Counted from the stretch's first letter, positions 49,186 through 62,423 are shown. The stretch is DNA of 64,000 nucleotides from Rotaria macrura (GCA_900239685.1 OENT01000090.1:62001-126000), one strand, 5' to 3'. A program made the numbers and translations. Notes: generated by a model not told the origin, from the sequence alone.

Positions 49186-49959
49186 TTTTCAATCTTAAAA
49201 TTGATTTTATCAGTCTTCACACTTAATGTAATCTTTGTTAATATTTAAAAAAGAACGAAAGAGAATTCATTGCCTTGATTGACAGCCATTTTCATGCAGG
49301 TTGTGATGGTGCATTCATCAAACAAACTGTTATTCTATGTCGTTCATGACTTACAATGACATCTTTTGAATTGAGACTCACTGGTATGATTCTTACACCA
49401 ATATACTACGTACGTTGTTAGTCGAACGAAACAGAGTGTACGTGCGTGCGATTAAACTTTCTTTTCTAGCTAAATTTGTAATCTATCCTATTGATTTAGA
49501 CCATTAAATATTTGGGCAATGTACCTTTCGAATGATGTGGTGGTCTAAATCTAGGAAATTGCATTATTACCCATGCTAATAATGTGAGGAGCTTTTGTCA
49601 TGCGCATGATACTTATTCAGAAACAATTTGCCATTGATTATATGTATTGATATTCGTTTTCTTTCAATAAATATTCCAACGAGAATAGATTCTACTCACT
49701 GTATAATGGAAAAAAACAACTTGTAGCAGTTAACTGAAACTACTGTACATGAGAGAGTCCAACATTCTAAGAAGGAAATAGTCAAAAAAATCAGACTATA
49801 TGTATTCCATTTATCAGCTTTTATTTCTAGAATTTAATTGTATGTATATTTTTTATATCAACATCATTCTTTTTCAATAATTGATTTACAAAAAACACTG
49901 ACTAGAATGTATTTCCTTTATGTGTTAATACTATGACTTTGTCCATACTGGATATATTG

Positions 49960-49980
49960 CTCTCTCTCTCTCTCTCTCTC
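49960..49980. repeat. (CT)n microsatellite
   Basis: About ten CT units followed by GAG. Confidence 0.9.
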
Positions 49981-52488
49981 GAGTAAACAAAATAAAAAGT
50001 CAAATCTTACATTACAACCTTCAAACAATAAACTATTTTTCTCTTCTTTAGATTATAGAAAACTTTCAGAGGTATTATTCCTATAGGATAACACGTGATT
50101 ATTAGCTACCGACTTATACGTACTTAACATGATCCTTCATTCATATTGATAACAGATGACATAGACTTCCTGTTTGTTTTACGTACGTGCAAAATCATAA
50201 TTAGTATATGATACAGTGGTTTCTTCGTTTATTATCTATTTATTTGTAGGAGAAAAACTAAAAAGAAATGACGTTGATATAAATATAGATCTCGCTTCTT
50301 GAAATACAATCCAAAACAATCGTTGAAATAGATAGATAGGGTGGAAATATAAATCCTTCCGTAGATATACTGTAAAGCTTTGAAACTTCGTCTCTCAGTT
50401 ACGTTTTGTTCTCAAATAAGAACTCGTCTCCTTCTTGCCAGCATTCAATGACTTGTAATCACAGTTCAATCATGTTGCACAAATGATTTCTATGAGCGAT
50501 TTATTCAATAGTCTATTAGAAAGTAGAGCACGTACTCCAGATATACGATTTCAATTTCAATACTACGAATTGCTATTTGTCACATATGAAACTCTTTTGA
50601 AAATATTCTAGTATACAATGTTAATATTGAATATACTTATAAACAATCTGATATAAATTTAAAAGATAACGAGAATACATTCAAGATCGTCAATGACATT
50701 AATCCCATAAAGCACACATTTACAGCAAGTTTAATGACTGCTAAATAAACTCAGAAAGAACATCACATTTTTCATGATTCATATAGATTTGAATAGAAAG
50801 AAGATTCACTTCTTCAGAATAGCCTTTGAATCTATATTGTCATGTTCACTTATGATTTCAGACTGGTATTGTAATTGGAAAGAGAAAATCGATTAGTAAA
50901 TGAAACCGAAGTTGTTAAAAACACTGCTTACAGTGCAGACTAGCTGCAACCCCCAATCTAAGATACATAGACAGCATCGTATATTTGTTAGAATCACATA
51001 GAAATAAACACGAGAAATTCTTTTTACCTTAAGGTTATTAATGTGGATGTGTATTTTTCTAGACAATTCATGGAAGTTTGTCTAGATATTTGTTGTTGCC
51101 ATATTTTCAAAAGAGTTGTGTTAGTTTTCTTTTGTGTTATGACATAGAAACTACCGTTCACAGTCATTTTTCGCATGTTTTACGTACTTACTGATTCGCT
51201 CTTTCTAAAAATACTAATACACACAATTGTTTTTGGAAAATTAAATTAAACCTACCATCGGTTTTGTTTTGCAGAAGTTTCTTGAAATAGCAATAAAAAT
51301 CAATAACTCGTTAATGAACAGAAATCTGTTCTTTATCAGTTTTCGTTGTTCGAAATTTGAAAATTTTATGTATAGCGTACACTGATAAAACATAGTGAAT
51401 ATACTGAGTTCAATCTATCCGCATACTGGATTGATTTCATGCAGAATATTTGATACAGTAACCTGCTACCAGTATGTCACAAGAATTTGGTCGAGTACTC
51501 TGTCGCGTATTGTCTAAATACTGAGTACTGATCAAGTATCTTGTTGGATACTTATCCAGTTTCTATGACACCGTATGCAACATATTCAATAGGTTAACCG
51601 ATAGAACATCGGAAAGTTTTCTGGAATTAGTTGCAGAAGACCCAAAAAGTACTTACGTACTTGAAGGTTCGTGTGATGTACTGGTGATAAGCAACCATAT
51701 TTGACTATCTTGAATTCCATACATTCACTACTTACATGATTTCAGTTTACGTTAAAATAAATTAATAGGTATCAATTCTTAGGAGTAGTGTATTTTGTAA
51801 AATTCTACAAACACAATATTCTTTTTCTTGATGTTGAAAGTTAAAAAAAGCTAATTTATGTGTCCAATGAAAAACAGATGGTTCAACTCAATCAAACGAA
51901 ATTTTCATGCAATCTTGCTTCAATTTGAAAGATTTCATGCAAAAAAATAATAGTAGTCTGATATTATTCGAAATGACAACAAATCGAGGGCATAGTCTTT
52001 CTTTATTTATAGTAATTAAAGCTTAATTTTGCTTTGGCATTATCATTAAACTAACAACTGGCGTGGATAATGATTGGTTCTAATATATAAAAATTAATCG
52101 GATAGGGTTCTTTTTTCTACTAATGTTGAAGCAATTCTTCTTGATTCTTACCCAAACTTGTACAATTCGTAATCTTCTTGAATACATATCTGAAATTTAT
52201 ACTTTTGTGTACTTGTTTATGTGATACATCCATGTATAACGTGGAAAAATCAGTGCAGACATTTCTTTTTATTGATAGTAGCTACGAAGAACACGTTTTC
52301 ATGGTACATAAATATCATTTAAAACATAGAAGTAGTCACGTAGGCTGTTTGTTACATACTCAGTATCTGAGTAATAGAAGAATATGGTTCGTGGTTTATA
52401 TGCTTAAGAAACTAGATTAAAAGCAAATGAATCCAATCATGTATTTTTAACGTTTCAAGAATTTTCATATGAATCTATACTATCCACC

Positions 52489-52612
52489 CGGCTCTACCCT
52501 TCTAAACACGATGAACTGATGCGAAAACGCATAGATGAGTCACTATGGCGACGGACTTCCTCGTCTTGTAATCCTAGTGACCACGCTGCAAGATCATTTG
52601 ATAATTCGTATA
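52489..52612. other. GC-richer structured segment, candidate ncRNA
   Basis: In AT-rich surroundings this segment holds a hairpin (ATGCG-AAAA-CGCAT, 52519-52532). A second, nested stem-loop follows: GTCACTA at 52539-52545 pairs with TAGTGAC at 52575-52581, enclosing GACG/CGTC at 52550-52565. It matches no RNA family I know. It could be a small structured RNA, a promoter-proximal element or chance. Confidence 0.2.
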
Positions 52613-53098
52613 CTTGAGATAAAAGATTTTCTTCATACAATGAAATTATTTATTCGATTACTTTCGTTTATTTTAATTCATTAGTCACATTGTGTATGTT
52701 CAAGATTTGTTTTGTATTGAAATCTTTCGAATTTCATCATCTCAACAAGCGACAATACTGAAGATAAATCTTTTCGAACAACTTGTTAGAAGTATATATA
52801 AATGTTAACATAATCTTATCATCAATGTTAACTATTCTATTTCTTCTAGAAGAGACTATGCTTGAAAAGTAGCAAAGACAAATACCAAGCAAAAGACACG
52901 ACCACAAAGTCTAAAAAAGACAACGTATCTTTTATTTTGATAAGATACATTTATATATAGAAGTGTGCAAGTAAGTTTAATCTTACTTGTAATTGAAATC
53001 TACAAGTAAAATAAAATAATATTTCGTTTTATTAATTCAATAAGTCAAAAGAAATTCGTTCGCCTCGAAAATCGAATTAGTTTCAAGAGAAAATATTC

Positions 53099-56000
53099 AT
53101 GTTTCAACTGCTATTCTGCATTTTACTTGTGTTATGTATTTCATCATCGACTTCTCTTCGTTTTTCATTAGTTGGTGATGATTGGACAATAACTGATAAC
53201 ATAAATCACACAGCTCAAGGTCGTATACCTGGTACGATTCATACAATACTTCTTGCTGCGAATCAAATACCTGACCCTTATATGAGAAACAACGATGTTG
53301 ATTTACGATATCTAGTACATAACAACTGGCTGTTTTCGAAACAATTTAATTTATCCAGTGATTTTCTTGCTTCAAATGAAATTACAATACATTTAGAACA
53401 AATAGATACGGTTGCTAACATAACATTGAATGAATGTTTTCTTGGTAAAACGAATAGCATGTTTATACCTTATACATTTAATATTGCTGCGGCATGTTTA
53501 AAACCAGTAAATCAAATTCAAATTGATTTTGAATCTCCCAGTCTTTATGCTTTAAAACAATCTGATGCATATAATCAAACAGTGCCACCGCTTTGTCCAC
53601 CGGACGTTCAAAATGGTGAATGTCATGTACAATTCATTCGAAAAGAACCATGCTCATTTAGTTGGGATTGGGTAAGCATTCAGAAAGATTAAAAAAACTT
53701 GTGTGTGTGTGTGATTGAGCATTTATAATTTCATGCATTTTAAGATAAACTTATATTTGTCTTTGTGAAGATTTTATGATAATGCGTGCAATAGTTTGCC
53801 TGCATTATAAAACATAAGTATAATTATAGATTCTATTGGTCAGTTATTACAAAGGCATAATTTTCAATGGAAACCGTTATGGCTGTTTTATTTGGTATAT
53901 GATATCAGACTAGAAAATGAGAACCAATTATCTTATTGTATGTTTGAAACAAAACTCTCGATTGTTTTTGAGATTGATTGGGCTAAACGTTTTTGGCAGA
54001 CAGTGTTCACAGATTTTTCCCAACAGTCATTTCTATAGAAGTTTTTATATTCAACTTACAGTAATCTGATACAGGCGAATGTCTAAGAACGAACATGTGG
54101 TGTAGTTTTCAGCCTTCGGAAAATTTTTGAAAATTTCTCTAAAACTTATATCATATAATGTGATCGAGCATTAGTCATTTTTTGATAGCACACATGCAAG
54201 ACCCACTCTCTAAAAACAAAACGAGTTTTGCACAACCTTTTAAGGTTCTGTATTTTACCTGATCGCAGAACCCCCTACAAATGGTTCTGTACAAGAAGAA
54301 AAGGTGTTACAGTGGGTACTTGAACTCTTTTTTCTCTGGCAGAACCATTTTTAGGGGCTTCTGCAATCGGATAAAACACAGAACCTTAAAATTTTCTGCA
54401 AAACTGCTTGTCTTTTAGAGAACACGAAATGCTTGGGGGGAGAAGGGGAGGGTAGTCCTTCCCCCTTTTTAGTATGTCAGCCGAATATTTTTCGTCGTAT
54501 GTCGGTGAAAATTTCTGCAGAACCTAGGTTTCTGAGAATCTTGCAGATAGTGTACTTTTTTAGGGATGCACCGATTCCTACACTATGCTTTTAAAAATGA
54601 CATTCTTTAGTCATAAAGACTAGTGCTATACACGAATTTTTGACATTGGTTTCGACCAGTTTTTCGTGCTCTATCTGAATTAGCCGTCAAAATTTATCCA
54701 ATGTAAAATATACCTTTCGGAGTCGGCGTAGAATCGGTCAAAAAGTGAAAATTTAGAGATTTTTTCGACCGATTCCAACCGATTCAAACTGAATTACAGA
54801 TTTATCTTTCGTATTAGAATATTTCTGGGCATAGATTTGAAAAGAGCGTTGAAAACTGAGCAGATATTATATGAAAAATCTATCAGAGTATGTCAGGGTT
54901 GAATGCTGAGCAAATATTTTTGCAACTAGAGAAAAGCCGATTCCAACCGATTCCTAGAATTTCTTAGAAACATTCTATATTCGGAAAAAAGTTGGAGTTA
55001 TGAGATTCTGATAGATTTTTCATATAATATCTGCTCAGTTTTCAACGCTCTTTTCAAATCTATGCCCAGAAATATTTTAATACGAAAGATAAATCTGTAA
55101 TTCAGTTGGAATCGGTTGGAATCGGTCGAAAAAATCTCTAAATTTTCACTTTTTCACCGATTCCACGCCGATTCAGAAAGGTTTATTTTAGATTGGATAA
55201 ATTTTGACGTCTAGTTCAGATAAAGCACGAAAAACTGGTCGAAACCAATGTCAAAAATTCGTGTATAGCACAAGTCTTTATGACTAAAGAATGTCATTTT
55301 TAAAAGCATAGTGTAGGAATCGGTGCATCCCTAGTATTTTTCGCTGTTAATTTGCTCATATGGTGGGTTGTCTGCTGAATCTTCTACATTTTTCAGACAG
55401 TGTATAGAATATCGTCATATCAGTTCGTCTAGTAGACTGTCTGTATGGATTGTGGTTGCTATCAAATTATTTTTCGCAGATATACCACGAAAACAATTTG
55501 CCAGAAAAGTTTAAAAATGGGGGGGGGGGCTCCTGCTCCTCTGCGGGCCTTGATTTGAAAGATTAGGTACTAGATGAATGGTAAAGGTAGACGTGTAAGA
55601 TGTATTAAAGCAAAGTAAACCTACTGTTATCATCACGTCAAGCATCTAAATCATTTGTCATATTTTAGCCACACAAGAAGATTTTCATCTCAGCTGTCTT
55701 AAAAATAAAAGCTCTAATTGATATTCTAAAACTAATCATGGTCAGAGGGATTGAATGATTTAGGCCACACACGTACTCTCACCTTTCTCTGTATTGCATC
55801 AGATGAAGCTAGCATGATAAATCTCTCTTAAAATAAATATTAAACTATCTAAGTATTTTTATGGAATCCATATCTTGATAACGAAAAATAAGATCCTAGA
55901 AATTTGAAGTAGAATTCATACTGAAACAGACCTTTATCAAAATATAATTTCATAACTCCTTCAAGTTTTGTTATTTGATTTTATCTTAAAATACAACTGC

Positions 56001-59000
56001 AATTAATTCACATCGGCTTAAAGGACCATCTATTAAATTAGATTCCATATGTATGGTTCAAGATAGATTTGAAAACGTGTTCACAAACTACTTTTGTCAA
56101 GGTCCCTCATTGTGCACAGTTTAATGATGAAAACAGATAAGAACTTTTATGTACTTTTCCTAAAGAGAATCACGAAATTCTTTTAAAAAGGATTCCTCAT
56201 TGATAGTATTGATGATGAGTATAAATTGAATGACTGAAGTCTATTGCAGATATTCATCATTCACTGGAGTCTATATAATGAATATAGTCTTAGATTTAAA
56301 TCAAAAAATCAACTCTAATTAGTTCTTTCGAAACCAATTGTCATCTATTTGTCACAAAATTTCTAATTGGTCAGTGATAGAATACAAAACATGATTCATT
56401 TTTCCATGAGAAAATTACTCTATAGTTATATCGATATAGAATACAGCATTTTCATTGAATACAATCATGTTTATCAATCGAGAAAGTTTTCGATCATTTA
56501 CTTGAGTAATTATATTAAAAATATTTTTTATAGACAAAGAATAGAGAATAAGGAATTCTCTTTTTTCTGTCTGTCCTCAAAAATTTATGACTGAATTAAA
56601 ATGAACAGATATTTTATGTAAGAGTATATCATGACTTCTATGCTCGTACGTTGACGTATTGTTCTATGCTTACTAACTCATGATAATAATTTTAGTACGT
56701 AAAAAATAAATAATTTAGTCATGACTCATGACAACGAGAGAAGAGTAGTATAGAAAAAATACTTTAAGACATGAATAATCTTAATTCTTGATGGACTGTA
56801 ATCACTAATGATAACGGCTACTAACTTGTGAACACACTTTTTGGTTAGATGCATAGCATCCTGAAGACATGTTTTGATTTTTTTACTTTACTTGCAACTA
56901 CCTATTTGAAATACAAAATAACGATGAAGGAATGAACAATAAACATACACATGGTTTTTTTTTAGGGTCCAGCGTTTGCGCCAATCGGCATTACAGGTGA
57001 TCTATACCTTGAAAGTGTTAATAAAACCGAAATCATTGTTCAACTTGACAGCGTCAATCTTGCCTCCTATAATGTAGGAAATAAATCGTGGCAAATTGAT
57101 GTTATATTAAGTAGTAATAATGATCAATTTATGAGTAAATTAAAATTTACACTAGAAAATTCGACATGGTCATATGAAACTTCTGAAATGTTCAATCATA
57201 GTCTAACAATTCATCTATTAATACCCGATGTGTATGTAGCACGTTGGTGGCCAAATGGCTATGGTGATCAACCGTTATATAAATTTGTTGTATCGAATGA
57301 AGGAATATTCGTTGATTCACGTATAATCGGTTTTCGTACTGTTCAACTTGTTCAACATGAATACGGATCGGGAATCAATGGAACTTCATTTTTTTTCGCA
57401 ATCAATTCTCAACCTATATTTGTTAAAGGCAGTAATTGGATTCCATCTGATTCATTTCAAGAACGTGTTAGTGATGAAAAACTGGAACGTTTACTTCGTT
57501 CAGCTAAACTAGCTAATATGAATATGTTACGTGTTTGGGGTGGTGGAATTTATGAACGTAATTCATTTTATGAATTAGCTGATCGCTTAGGTATTATGCT
57601 CTGGCATGATTTTATGTTTGCTTGTAGTCTGTAGGTTTCGTTGTTGTTTTTTAAATAATTCTGTCTGTCATTTAATCTTGCTCTTTAAATTTAGTTATCC
57701 GGTCGATGAACCATTTTTAGCAAATGTTCATGATGAAGTTATTTATCAAGTTAAACGACTACAATCTCATCCATCTATTGTACTTTGGTCAGGTAATAAT
57801 GAAAATGAAGCTGCCGTTGCTCAAAATTGGTATAGTGTACCACCAGAAAAAATGAATAAAACAAAAGATGACTATAGAAAACTGTATGTTGATACAGTCA
57901 TGAATGCTGTCAAAGAAGTTGATCAAGGCAATAATCGACCATTTGTTACTTCATCACCATCGAATGGACTTGAAACAATACTTGAGAATTATATTGCTAA
58001 AGATCCTCAAGATCCACTTTTTGGTACAGATTAAAAACAGAGAGAGCAGTGTTATTTTTACTATGTACTTCTGCATTATTTTTTCTAGGTGATGTTCATT
58101 TTTATGGATATCAAGATGATTCATGGGATCCTAAAACTTATCCAATAACTCGTTTTCTATCTGAAACAGGTATTCAAGCATTACCGAGCTTAGATACATG
58201 GTTTGAAACTACGACCAATTCATCGGATTTAAATTTCAACAGTTCACTTGTTGTGCATCGTGAACACTCACAAGATCAATTGACTGCAATGATGTTTGTT
58301 ACTTTAATTGATGAGAAATATAGGTTTTTAAATTGTTTAAAATTTTCTAGGAAACACGTTGACAGTAATCTACCATTACCAACAACGAATGATTCATTTA
58401 AATATTTTTCTCAAATGATCTATTTAAGTCAAATAAATCAAGCTATGACATTGAAAAGTATTAGTGATGTTTGTCGACTTCATTCATCAGTTGATACGAT
58501 TGATCCGAAAACAAGTCAAGGGTAAAAATTTATTTCTATGTCATGTTTTATTTATTATCTTCTCGTTTTTTACTTACATATTCTAGTCATACAATGGGTT
58601 TAATGTATTGGCAAATAAACGACATTTGGCAAGCACCAACATGGGCAACGATTGAATATGGTTTGAAATGGAAAATGGGACACTATTATGTTGGTCATAT
58701 GTATGCACCTGTCTATCCAATTCTTACTCTTACACCTTATTTAGCTAATGTAACAGACGAGACTGCTCAACTATCCGTTACTGTTATTAATGAAATCTTA
58801 ACTAGTAAAAAAGGTAGCTTATTTTGTTGGATTCATACATTAGATACATTGTCGCCACGGCTGTCATTCGGTGGTGATATTTCATTTACTTCACCTGGTA
58901 TACAAAATTATGTGACTCTTCCCTATGCATTATTAATGAGACGTGCTCATTGTATGAATAGCTTTCAATGTTTAATACATTGCGTCTTAAATTATAATCA

Positions 59001-59310
59001 ATATCAAATAGGACAAACGGTACTATTGAGTCGACCGAAAAATTATAAACTAATGGATCCGAATCTTCAAATCGCTATTGAACAAGTATCGTCAACAGAT
59101 TTTAATATCACATTAACTGTGCAGCGACCTGCTTTATTTGTATGGCTTGATGTTACAGCTAACGTGACTGGTTATTTTTCGCGCAATGGATTTCATATGT
59201 TTGAAGAAAGAACGAATGTTACTTTCCATTCGTGGACACCAATAAAAGATTTTCATAAGGCTAATTTGGATATACATCATACTACATTATTTGATGTCAA
59301 CTTACCATGA
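53099..59310 (+). CDS. MANBA: Lysosomal beta-mannosidase (GH2)
   Basis: Exons 53099-53671, 56966-57630, 57695-58023, 58089-58293, 58351-58521 and 58587-59310 give 888 aa (human about 879). It removes beta-mannose from N-glycan fragments in the lysosome. A signal peptide covers residues 1 to about 19 (MFQLLFCILLVLCISSSTS). The GH2 sugar-binding, immunoglobulin-like and TIM-barrel parts follow in order. Conserved marks are ARWWPNGYGDQPLY, FVKGSNWIPSDSF, LRVWGGGIYE, the acid/base Glu near 449 in VLWSGNNENE, and the nucleophile Glu near 548 in FLSETGIQ. The last has Thr where most members have an aromatic residue. MYWQINDIWQAPTW matches the family closely. The 57-bp intron 58294-58350 is required: reading through it adds about 19 unmatched residues. 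Intron 1 (3.3 kb) carries two inverted-repeat elements. Confidence 0.96.
54207..54421. mobile_element. Short imperfect palindromic MITE
   Basis: It has ends TCTCTAAAA and TTTTAGAGA. The arms share the blocks GTTTTGCA/TGCAAAAC, AAGGTTCTGT/ACAGAACCTT and GCAGAACC/GGTTCTGC in inverse order. It is non-coding and lies in MANBA intron 1. Confidence 0.7.
54561..55333. mobile_element. hAT-like fold-back element
   Basis: The termini TAGGGATGCACCGATTCC and complement resemble hAT-superfamily TIRs (known pattern: T/CAGGGRTGCACCGA). Arms 54561-54887 and 55007-55333 are 327 bp each with few mismatches around a 119-bp core. The flanks GTACTTTT (left, one T before the TIR) and GTATTTTT (right) are compatible with an 8-bp target duplication with one mismatch. 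No transposase frame is present, so it is non-autonomous. Confidence 0.82.
55519..55529. repeat. Poly-G tract
   Basis: A run of 11 G in MANBA intron 1, striking in AT-rich DNA. Similar C runs lie at 37668 and 42109. Confidence 0.85.
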
Positions 59311-59338
59311 TTCTTTTGTTTTGATATTTTTCTAAAGA

Positions 59339-59344
59339 AATAAA
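59339..59344 (+). terminator. MANBA poly(A) signal AATAAA
   Basis: A canonical AATAAA 29 nt after the MANBA stop codon. Confidence 0.65.
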
Positions 59345-61091
59345 TCAAATGTAGAGACGATTTATAAAAGATGTCGAGGCGGAAAGTCGTGTAGTTTGTG
59401 TTTTTTATTTTCGTTTCATACTATCATGAATGTGTAGTCTGCAGAAATCCATTTTAGAACACTTAGGTTGATGAAAAACACAGTTGTTTTTTGTATTTAA
59501 CGATTCATTTACTTGATTCATTTCTAGATTTATCGACACATCATAAGACACTGAGTTCTTTACCATGTTTTAACAAAAAAGTATTATCACAACAGAAGGA
59601 TTTTAATATGATTTCGACTGATGAAACCTACTGCTGTATTACATGCTATATAGTTTATCACTTTTTTTAGTGCAGAAATATTTTGCACAGAGTCAATTAA
59701 CTTATGAAATACAACTAATATTTTTACGATTGAAGAAAACCGATTTAGGTTGAACGATTGTCGATAGGTCCTTCAAGGTAAGGTCTCTTACGTTCGATTT
59801 TCATCATGAAGTTTGTAATCGATTGATACGGTCTTGTACTAACTTTCCGATTGCGGATCAATAACTGGTGGTATTTAACAAGACTTCGTCATTGAATCAG
59901 TATTGAAAAGAGAACTGTTAAGTTCATTCAGCTATGATAACGATTACCTAGTTTATTAAGAAGTAAAACAAGATGAACGAAAACAAAAGGTAATTGAACT
60001 GAATTATAGCGCTACTTGTCATCTCAAGTGTTCGTTTATTTTCGTTTATATAAATCGAGTAACGACTGTTTTGAACATCGGAGAAAAATAGAAATATTTT
60101 TCAAATGACTGTAAGAAGTATGTATGTAGGAAGAAAAACAGGTACATGATAAATAAACTAATCAATAAAGTAGAGTCGATGAAAATTGAATCGCCTGAAA
60201 TGCAGAGCACTGTTCACAATTATGTTGTATAGAATTCAGAGAAGTTGCTCTATTTTAAACATTATCATCACCTGCACAAATTTTCTCCTCAAACACACTA
60301 AAAAGAAGACGAAACTTTACTAGTATCAATTGTCATGAGAACAATTGGTCATAGTGTTATGTTTAGATTGATCAGATATTTTATTATATTTTGTTGAACG
60401 CTCTTATCATTTTTTCTCTGTTCTTTATCTGTCAAACTAAGACCCAAATTTAGTTCATGTTCGATTTTAATACATTATTTATATAATTCGCTTAGGAATC
60501 AAAGAATATTATGTGTTAAATTCATCAATCGATCACGTCATTCAGTACAATTGATGCTGTCGTAACACTTTCTGCTCAACGATGCGTGCTTCGAACTAGA
60601 AATCCTATCGAATATAATAGAAACAGCGTGTAAAAAATATAGATGGTTGTGGTGGATGAATGCGAGTTTGAGCATGCGCACCCGTATACAGGATGTACGT
60701 ATGGCGATTGGCATGAGATTTTTGCAATTCAACAGGATTGAAAATACAAAATTCCTAAAAACGAGCCGTACACTTCTTTTTAAGATTTGAATCTGTAAAG
60801 CTTCAAAAAGTATTTCTAATCTTTTAACTTTAAGACACATCGTTGTAGTCTTTCCATGCCGAAGCATCGGGAAAACGATATATATCATATACTTATAAAT
60901 AATCAGTACATTACTACTTAGCATGAATGGATTATCACTTCTCTTTCTTCGTATCACCAAATTTTACAAACCTTAATGTGAATGTTCATAACATCTGATT
61001 AATCGATCGAATGTCCAGTTTTGAGTGAACAACATTTATTGGACTTCTTTTTCAGATGATCTGATAGAATTAGTTGTTTTTCTTCTGATTA
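59345..61091. other. Intergenic, no gene recognised
   Basis: About 1.7 kb of AT-rich DNA between MANBA and SAMTOR. The minus-strand frame 60538-60960 (140 codons) has no recognisable domain and is probably chance. Confidence 0.5.
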
Positions 61092-61108
61092 TTAGATCTG
61101 ATTTACAG
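61092..61108 (+). promoter_or_regulatory. Splice-acceptor-like site in SAMTOR leader
   Basis: GATCTGATTTACAG ends 10 nt before the ATG at 61119, with a T-rich stretch upstream. It fits a spliced-leader acceptor or 5'-UTR intron end. Confidence 0.35.
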
Positions 61109-61118
61109 GAAAAACCAC

Positions 61119-62285
61119 ATGTCTTCGGAACAGTTGAATCTTGCCAATTCAATAAAAAGAGCACATCAACAATTACGTGATGACGTGAATCAAAGTATGA
61201 ACTACGTAGGATTTTAAAGTTTGACAAACTAAATATTTACAATATTATTAGCACCAGAAGCTGTTGAAACGATCTGGAATGCTCATGTAGCCAATTTAGA
61301 TAAATTGAATGAATATGCAAAATCAATGCGTCAACTTGCTGAACTTCATTGGTCAGAGAAAGCTTACGGTCAAACTCGTTTGACATGGTGTTATAAAACT
61401 ATTAAAGATTACTTTTGTGCAAGTGAAATGAGTGGCCTCGAAAGAAAACGTGCTCGTGATCAAAGGAAACACATTTTGACAGATGTTTGTGAGAGTTGTC
61501 AAACAAGAATTGAGTAGGATTATCATACTAACACATATTTATTTTTATGATTTTTGTTTCTATCTAATTTAAGGCAAAGCATCACTAAACCACGTTTACT
61601 TGATGTTGGGTTAAGGCTAAAATTTTATGTTGCATTGCTTTGTTCTATTCTATTTTATCTTGTATAGGAGTTGTTATAATGCGTTTTCAATTTATGATGA
61701 TCTCGAAACAATAGCCATTGATATTGCACCAGCCGATGACGTGAGTCTAATATTGTTTCATGTTAAACAGTGCACTTCTAAATGTTAGATTTCATTTAGT
61801 CAGTTCACCGGATTGATTTCTTACGTGTTCCACAACCACCTTTGATATGTACTCATTCATTCGACGCTGTTGTGTTTTCACTTGTGCTAGATTATCTACC
61901 AACATGTCGTCAACGTCTATCGGCTTGTGTCATAGCTCATAAACTTTTAACTTGTCTTGGTTTATTACTGATCGTTGAACCGGATTCAACTTTACGTAAT
62001 AATCGACAAAAATCCTGGCGACAAGCTCTTGATTCTATTGGATTTTCTTTGGTATCATATGTTAAAGTAACGAATTTATACTGTATGGCATTTCGAAAAA
62101 TAATTCAACAAGTAACATTGACTGAAGATGATTATGAGAAAATTTCTTCCTTATTCAATATTCCTCAAGATACAATGAATGATGATGATAATGTTGACAA
62201 AGGTGATGAATCTGAAAAAAATAAACAAGAATCAATTGTCGTAGATCAAGATTTATTCAATGAACTACCATTTTCATTGGATTAG
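61119..62285 (+). CDS. SAMTOR: SAMTOR / BMT2 SAM-binding protein
   Basis: Exons 61119-61194, 61252-61513, 61574-61609, 61668-61740 and 61800-62285 give 310 aa (human 405). The family is a class I methyltransferase fold. Yeast Bmt2 methylates 25S rRNA, and the animal protein is known as an S-adenosylmethionine sensor that restrains mTORC1 through GATOR1/KICSTOR. Motif I reads LLDVGSCYNAF and the acidic strand end AIDIAPADDSV, so the Gly and Asp reported to bind SAM are kept. Further matches are IWNAHVANLDKLNEYAKSM, HWSEKAYGQTRLTWC, VVFSLVLDYLP, LLLIVEPDS, KSWRQALDSIGF and FNIPQD. The 36-nt exon 3 is needed to rebuild motif I. It is shorter than human in the N-terminus and between motifs. The 3' end is 138 bp from the facing ZC2HC1-like gene. 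Confidence 0.92.
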
Positions 62286-62423
62286 AAAATCTTGAAGATA
62301 TTTTTGAAGTTTTAAAAACGAAACAGAAAAAATTTTTAAAATTAAACATGATTTCCCGAAAACTTATTTTATTTTTAATAAGATTTCTTTTTTCATAAAA
62401 CATCGAACAAGATTGTTTGATTT

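Larger units (their letters stand above)
49186..53098. other. Intergenic between divergent genes (3.9 kb)
   Basis: It lies between the 5' ends of the minus-strand coiled-coil gene and plus-strand MANBA, so it must hold both promoters. Recognised content is a (CT)n run at 49960, an AGTAC/TACTT-rich stretch near 51500-51680 and a GC-richer hairpin cluster near 52489-52612. No supported protein gene. Confidence 0.5.

Noticed and set aside
52510..52570. Possible hammerhead ribozyme (CTGATG near GATGAGTC)
   Set aside because: The conserved CUGAUGA...GAAA core is not complete in either orientation.
58321..58350. A 27-nt intron or read-through coding in MANBA exon 4/5
   Set aside because: The 57-bp intron 58294-58350 gives the right length and phase against the family; the shorter one leaves unmatched residues.
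60538..60960. 140-codon minus-strand open frame downstream of MANBA
   Set aside because: No recognisable domain, biased composition and no splice or promoter context; consistent with chance in AT-rich DNA.
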